Below are positions 6,919-10,856 of a stretch of 10,856 nucleotides of DNA, piece by piece. This DNA is from Bacteroidales bacterium. Lineage in GTDB: Bacteria; Bacteroidota; Bacteroidia; Bacteroidales; VadinHA17. Numbering within the stretch: position 1 is the first letter of the stretch; every line of letters starts with the position of its first letter. The stretch is taken from NCBI GenBank assembly GCA_003518245.1, contig DOZA01000156.1:1-10856 (forward strand). Direction: 5' to 3'. Under the pieces are notes generated by a model. The model searched no databases, had not been told where the DNA came from, and saw nothing but the letters and a program-made list of their open reading frames with translations. The translations under genes were made by a program, and so were the position numbers.

Positions 6919-6953
6919 ATCATCAGCAGAAAATCTTTTAAGATTCTGATGAT
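6919..6953 (+). promoter_or_regulatory. Bulged 14-bp hairpin in the susC-like leader, overlapping a mini-ORF
   Basis: ATCATCAG (6919-6926) plus AATCTT (6932-6937) pair with AAGATT plus CTGATGAT (6940-6953). The result is 8 + 6 bp separated by a one-sided 5-nt bulge (CAGAA, 6927-6931) and closed by a TT turn. No T tract follows, so it is not a standard terminator for the phosphatase gene. A 21-codon ORF (6876-6941, beginning MRMKKIMSLPF) runs through the 5' arm and its TAA sits at the hairpin turn, so translating it would open the stem. TTAAGATT is repeated at 6938-6945 and 6961-6968. A role in controlling the transporter genes is plausible but not shown by the sequence. Confidence 0.45.
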
Positions 6954-6997
6954 AATACGATTAAGATTAATGTATGATTCTCTAAAATCTATTTTCA

Positions 6998-9900
6998 ATG
7001 AAAAAAAAGATACTTTTATTAAGTTTTTTAATGTGTGTTGGTCTTCTTTGGCTTAATGCACAGGAATTCCGGGTGACCGGAACAATAACAGACAATACCG
7101 GCGAGCCTCTGCCGGGTGTAACAGTCCAGATCAAAGGCAGCTCAACAGGTACAGCCACTGATGTTGATGGAAATTACTCATTACAGGTACCTGGTACTGA
7201 TGCCGTACTTGTTTTCTCATTTATTGGATATGAGACACAGGAGATCACAGTTGGCGACCAGAGAGTAATTAATATCAGTCTGAATGAGACAACACAGGCG
7301 ATAGAAGATGTAATAGTTATTGCTTATGGCACAACCACGAAGGCATCATTTACTGGCTCAGCTGCAGTTGTTAAGGCTGAGAAAATTAATAAAATCCCGG
7401 TAAGCTCATTTGAGAAGGCCCTGGTAGGTAATATTGCAGGTGTCCAGGTTGCAAACACAACAGGACAACCAGGATCTGGCACCGAGATAAGAATCAGGGG
7501 TATTGGGTCGTTTTCGGCATCCAATGAGCCTCTCTATGTTATTGATGGTGTTCCGGTAATGTCTGGATCTCTTAATAGCACAGCAGGCGGTTTACCCACT
7601 GGAAATGTAATGTCAACGATTCCATCAGGTGATATTGAGAACATCACTGTTCTAAAGGATGCTGCTGCTGCATCATTATATGGATCCAGAGCTGCAAACG
7701 GAGTTATCCTGATCACGACGAAGCAAGGTCGTGAAGGAGTAACAAGGTATAGCCTTAAGTCAGTATACGGCTTTTCAGACTGGGCTGTTGACAACTATAA
7801 AACTGTTTCAGGTGAAGATTTTCTTATGCTACACAGGGAATCAATGGAGAACTATTTAGCATCAGGAAATGCACCTCCTGGGTTCGATGTAGATGCAGAA
7901 ATGTTAGCCAACGATTGGGTTAAACCTGCAGAAGGATTCACTGATTGGCGTGATCACCTGTTCAGAACAGGAATAACAAAAAACATCGAATTGTCAGCTA
8001 CTGGTGGAACTGAAAAAACACAATTTTATATATCCGGATCTTACTTTGACCAGGAAGGGGTAGCTTATAAATCCAGTATGAAAAGATATTCCGGAAGGGT
8101 AAATGTTACCCATAAGGCAAGTGATAGGATTACAGTTGGGATGAATTTCTTAAACTCTTATGGCGACCAGGAAATAGTTGATGGTGGAAGCAGGTATTAC
8201 GATCCCTTCTATAATTATGCCAGGAACTGCTTTCCAACAGAAGGACCATATCTTGCGGATGGCACCTACAGACCTGAGTTACAGAGTGGCTACTATAACG
8301 TAGTAATGGAGCGTGAACTGAATGAAACAAGTGCAAAAATATTCAGAAGTATGAATACCGGATTCCTGGAGATCAGACCGTTAGAATTTCTAACCTTCAG
8401 ATCAACTAATAGTATTGACTGGATGAATAATGATGATACCCGTTACGCCTCACCTCTTTCAAGATCTGGTGATGATGAGCTTGGTTATGTACGTCTGAGT
8501 AACAGAAAAAGGATTACCACAACTACATCCAACCTGCTGACATTTGATAAAATCTTTGCGGAATTTCACCATGTTAATATTATAGCTGCACAGGAGGCAG
8601 AGGTAAGAAAGGCTAAAAGGTACTATACAGAAGGTAATGTTCTTCCAAATGAAACACTTCGGAGCATTGGTGCTACAGCAGTTCCAGTTGAAGCTTCCGG
8701 ATACAGTGAAGGAACAACAATGTTATCATTTCTGTCCAGGTTAAATTATGATTACAGAAATAAGTACTATTTCTCAACAAGTATACGCAGGGATGGTAGT
8801 TCAAAACTTGGAGCTGATGAAAGATGGGCTAACTTCTGGTCTGTTTCAGGTGCCTGGAGGTTATCCAGTGAAGATTTTCTTAGTAATCAGACCATTATTG
8901 ATGACCTGAAGATAAGGGTATCGTATGGAACAAACGGCACTCTTCCACCGGGATATTATGATCACCTGGCTCTATATGCATATTCAAGTACTTATGATGG
9001 ACAGGTTGCTGCATATGAAAATTCGATTGCTAATTCCAATCTCACATGGGAGCAAAATGCCAACTTCAACATTGGCTTCGATATAACATTATTTAGAAAT
9101 TTCAGTGCTACCATTGAATACTTTTCCAGGCATACTTCAGATCTTCTTATGAACCTCCCCCTGGCTCCAACTATTGGTGCTGGAAGCACATGGGTAAATA
9201 TTGGCGAGATGGATAATAAAGGATTGGAATTTGATCTCAGAACAACTAATATTTCCACCAGTGATTTTTTATGGACTTCCACCTTCAACATTACTACATT
9301 TGAGAATAAGATTGTAAAACTTAATAAGGGTGAAGATATCATTTACAGCAGATTCATAAGAAGAGAAGGAGAAGCATATAATACATTCTGGTTACCTCTT
9401 TGGGCAGGTGTTAATCCTGCAAATGGAGCCCCACAATGGTATATTGTGGATGCGGACGGAAAAAAGACCGGTGAAGTAACCGGAGATATCGGAGAAGCAG
9501 ATAAGACAATTGCAGGAAAAGCAGATCCTGATTTCTTTGGTAGTTTTGGTAATAATTTTTCATATAAGGGATTTAATCTATCCTTCCTTTTCAATTTCGC
9601 AGTTGGCGGCCAGATCTATTATGACTCAGGATATAAATCCTGGAATGACGGACATAAAGCAAAGTATGCTATCCCGGTAAGTCAGCTTGACAGGTGGCAA
9701 AAGCCCGGTGATGTTGCCATGCATCCACAGAGGATATGGAAAGGAAATAATGATTCAGACGTAAGATCATCCAGGTTCCTTCTGGATAATGACTTTCTGC
9801 GCCTTAAAGATATTACACTATCCTATAATTTACCAGAAACATTAATTAACAGGATGGGTATCAACAATATAACAGTGTATGTACAGGCGACCAATTATCT

Positions 9901-10012
9901 CACCTGGTGCACCCAGGATATTGGTGATCCGGAACAAAGACCTAATGGAATGATGAATTTCGAGATGCCAAATAACAAAACTATGACCTTTGGGCTTGAG
10001 ATTACGTTTTAG
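6998..10012 (+). CDS. SusC/RagA-family TonB-linked outer-membrane transporter
   Basis: This is a complete 1004-residue protein, a normal length for the family. Residues 1-22 are a Sec signal peptide (MKKK, hydrophobic core, cleavage after NAQ). Residues 25-98 are the carboxypeptidase-regulatory-like beta domain (VTGTITDNTGEPLPGV, then TDVDGNYSL and FSFIGYET). IEDVIVIAYG (102-111) corresponds to the usual EVVVVGYG segment leading into the TonB-dependent plug (about 112-248), which shows IRIRGIGSF, PLYVIDGVPV (178-187) and LKDAAAASLYGSRAANG (219-235). The rest is the 22-stranded barrel, ending in the aromatic residue F1004. No N-terminal secretin/TonB (STN) domain is present, so the classic FecA-like ECF sigma signalling route is unlikely. 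With SusD as lid it imports oligomeric ligands into the periplasm using TonB energy. The ATG at 6998 is preceded by A/T-rich sequence with no Shine-Dalgarno. SusD follows 22 bp after the stop, so the two are co-transcribed. The substrate cannot be told from sequence. Confidence 0.96.
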   Translation: MKKKILLLSFLMCVGLLWLNAQEFRVTGTITDNTGEPLPGVTVQIKGSSTGTATDVDGNYSLQVPGTDAVLVFSFIGYETQEITVGDQRVINISLNETTQAIEDVIVIAYGTTTKASFTGSAAVVKAEKINKIPVSSFEKALVGNIAGVQVANTTGQPGSGTEIRIRGIGSFSASNEPLYVIDGVPVMSGSLNSTAGGLPTGNVMSTIPSGDIENITVLKDAAAASLYGSRAANGVILITTKQGREGVTRYSLKSVYGFSDWAVDNYKTVSGEDFLMLHRESMENYLASGNAPPGFDVDAEMLANDWVKPAEGFTDWRDHLFRTGITKNIELSATGGTEKTQFYISGSYFDQEGVAYKSSMKRYSGRVNVTHKASDRITVGMNFLNSYGDQEIVDGGSRYYDPFYNYARNCFPTEGPYLADGTYRPELQSGYYNVVMERELNETSAKIFRSMNTGFLEIRPLEFLTFRSTNSIDWMNNDDTRYASPLSRSGDDELGYVRLSNRKRITTTTSNLLTFDKIFAEFHHVNIIAAQEAEVRKAKRYYTEGNVLPNETLRSIGATAVPVEASGYSEGTTMLSFLSRLNYDYRNKYYFSTSIRRDGSSKLGADERWANFWSVSGAWRLSSEDFLSNQTIIDDLKIRVSYGTNGTLPPGYYDHLALYAYSSTYDGQVAAYENSIANSNLTWEQNANFNIGFDITLFRNFSATIEYFSRHTSDLLMNLPLAPTIGAGSTWVNIGEMDNKGLEFDLRTTNISTSDFLWTSTFNITTFENKIVKLNKGEDIIYSRFIRREGEAYNTFWLPLWAGVNPANGAPQWYIVDADGKKTGEVTGDIGEADKTIAGKADPDFFGSFGNNFSYKGFNLSFLFNFAVGGQIYYDSGYKSWNDGHKAKYAIPVSQLDRWQKPGDVAMHPQRIWKGNNDSDVRSSRFLLDNDFLRLKDITLSYNLPETLINRMGINNITVYVQATNYLTWCTQDIGDPEQRPNGMMNFEMPNNKTMTFGLEITF

Positions 10013-10034
10013 ATAAATTTTTAAATATATTATA

Positions 10035-10856
10035 ATGAAAAAAATAAGATATATAGTAAAACTAATTATGGTTGTCTTGCTGATAGCATCACAATCATGT
10101 TCGGAGGATTTTCTTGATGAATTTCCCAGTAATTCTCAGTCTCCTGATAATATAAAAACTATCTCTGATGCCCAAATTGTATTGAATGGAGCATATAATC
10201 TTCTGCAAAACAATAATTATTGGAATGCAAAAATGATCACCTATCATGGTGTCAAGGGTGATGATATGCAGACTGCCGAATATGGCAGGATATATATTCA
10301 GTATTCCTATTCATTTACTGCTGAAGATATGGAATATTCTGGTAATGGCAGGATCTGGGCACATCCTTATACGGTGATACGACATGTAAATACTATATTA
10401 TCATTTATTGATGATATTCCTACAGTCGGGGATGCTGAAGCCGAAGCGAAACTGGACATTAAGGGTCAATGTCTTATGATCCGGGCTCTAGCCCATTTTG
10501 ACCTTTGCAGAATGTTTGGCCGGCAATATTCACATGATAATGGAACCTCATTGGGAATTCCGATCGCAACGGAGATACTGGCCACTGATGCAAAAGTACC
10601 CAGGTCTACTGTTGCCCAGGTATATGCACAGGTTATAAATGATCTAAATGCAGCGATCCCTTTACTCCCCGTTACTAAGAGATTAGGGAAAGTAAATGCC
10701 TGGGCTGCAAAAACTCTGCTGGCACGGGTTTACTTATATATGGAGGATAATGCCAATGCATATGCCACGGCAACTGATATAATAAACAACGGCCCATACA
10801 CACTTATGGACAGGGCGGATTATGTTGACTCCTGGGCCAACGAAAACGGATCCTCT
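10035..10856 (+). CDS. SusD/RagB-family surface lipoprotein, 3' end cut by the window
   Basis: The ATG at 10035-10037 opens a frame with 274 codons and no stop before the window end. Family members are usually about 450-650 residues, so roughly half is seen. The signal peptide (MKKIRYIVKLIMVVLLIASQ) ends at the lipidated cysteine C22, followed by SEDFLD, the acidic start typical of SusD lipoproteins and consistent with the surface-export signal of Bacteroidota. The helical SusD N-terminal domain follows: AQIVLNGAYNLLQ, a W-A-H-P-Y-T-VIRHVNTIL helix, KGQCLMIRALAHFDLCRMFG (the RAxxxFxLxRxFG signature), LGIPIATE, PRSTVAQVYAQVINDLNAAI, and VNAWAAKTLLARVYLYM. It caps the SusC barrel and captures ligand. 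It is directly downstream of the transporter with a 22-bp gap, so it is in the same operon. Confidence 0.95.
   Translation, partial: MKKIRYIVKLIMVVLLIASQSCSEDFLDEFPSNSQSPDNIKTISDAQIVLNGAYNLLQNNNYWNAKMITYHGVKGDDMQTAEYGRIYIQYSYSFTAEDMEYSGNGRIWAHPYTVIRHVNTILSFIDDIPTVGDAEAEAKLDIKGQCLMIRALAHFDLCRMFGRQYSHDNGTSLGIPIATEILATDAKVPRSTVAQVYAQVINDLNAAIPLLPVTKRLGKVNAWAAKTLLARVYLYMEDNANAYATATDIINNGPYTLMDRADYVDSWANENGSS

Noticed and set aside
8992..9342. 116-codon minus-strand ORF inside the SusC-like gene
   Set aside because: It lies wholly within a strongly supported coding region on the other strand, shows no signal or domain pattern, and is a codon-bias shadow.

Overview
This AT-rich window comes from a member of the Bacteroidota. 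The best evidence is an adjacent SusC-type TonB-linked outer-membrane transporter and SusD/RagB-type surface lipoprotein. A membrane-bound TPR/HTH regulator of a kind common in that phylum, an M14 peptidase with a GATase-like C-terminal part, and near-absence of Shine-Dalgarno sequences agree with this. I cannot name genus or species.

Layout. (1) Positions 3-1214, + strand: the last 403 residues of a secreted-type M14 zinc carboxypeptidase, without its catalytic part, which lies before the window. (2) Positions 1215-1288: a short convergent gap with a 17-bp tandem repeat and a GC-rich hairpin that probably ends the minus-strand transcript. (3) Positions 1289-2827, - strand: a FucI/AraA-fold sugar-isomerase-like protein that, unusually, carries a signal peptide. 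(4) Positions 2828-3249: a 422-bp AT-rich divergent intergenic region with no convincing gene. (5) Positions 3250-5028, + strand: a one-component membrane regulator with periplasmic TPRs, one membrane helix, a coiled coil and a cytoplasmic LuxR-like HTH. It appears to start at TTG. (6) Positions 5029-5249: a leader dense in repeats and hairpins. (7) Positions 5250-6863, + strand: a probable lipoprotein joining ankyrin repeats to an intact PPP-type metallophosphatase domain. (8) Positions 6864-6997: a leader with a 14-bp bulged hairpin and a 21-codon mini-ORF. (9) Positions 6998-10012: the complete SusC-like transporter. (10) Positions 10035-10856: the first 274 codons of its SusD-like partner, cut by the window end.

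How they may work together (inference). The SusC/SusD pair would take an oligomeric ligand from the cell surface into the periplasm. The regulator and the ankyrin-phosphatase lie just upstream on the same strand, so a regulator, envelope phosphatase and SusCD module is plausible. The M14 peptidase and the exported isomerase-like protein are separately transcribed neighbours. No glycoside hydrolase, ECF sigma/anti-sigma pair or SusR/HTCS regulator is visible, so the substrate cannot be told. The most unusual items are the ankyrin-PPP phosphatase fusion with its structured leader, the exported isomerase-like protein with an altered catalytic motif, and the non-ATG start of the regulator.
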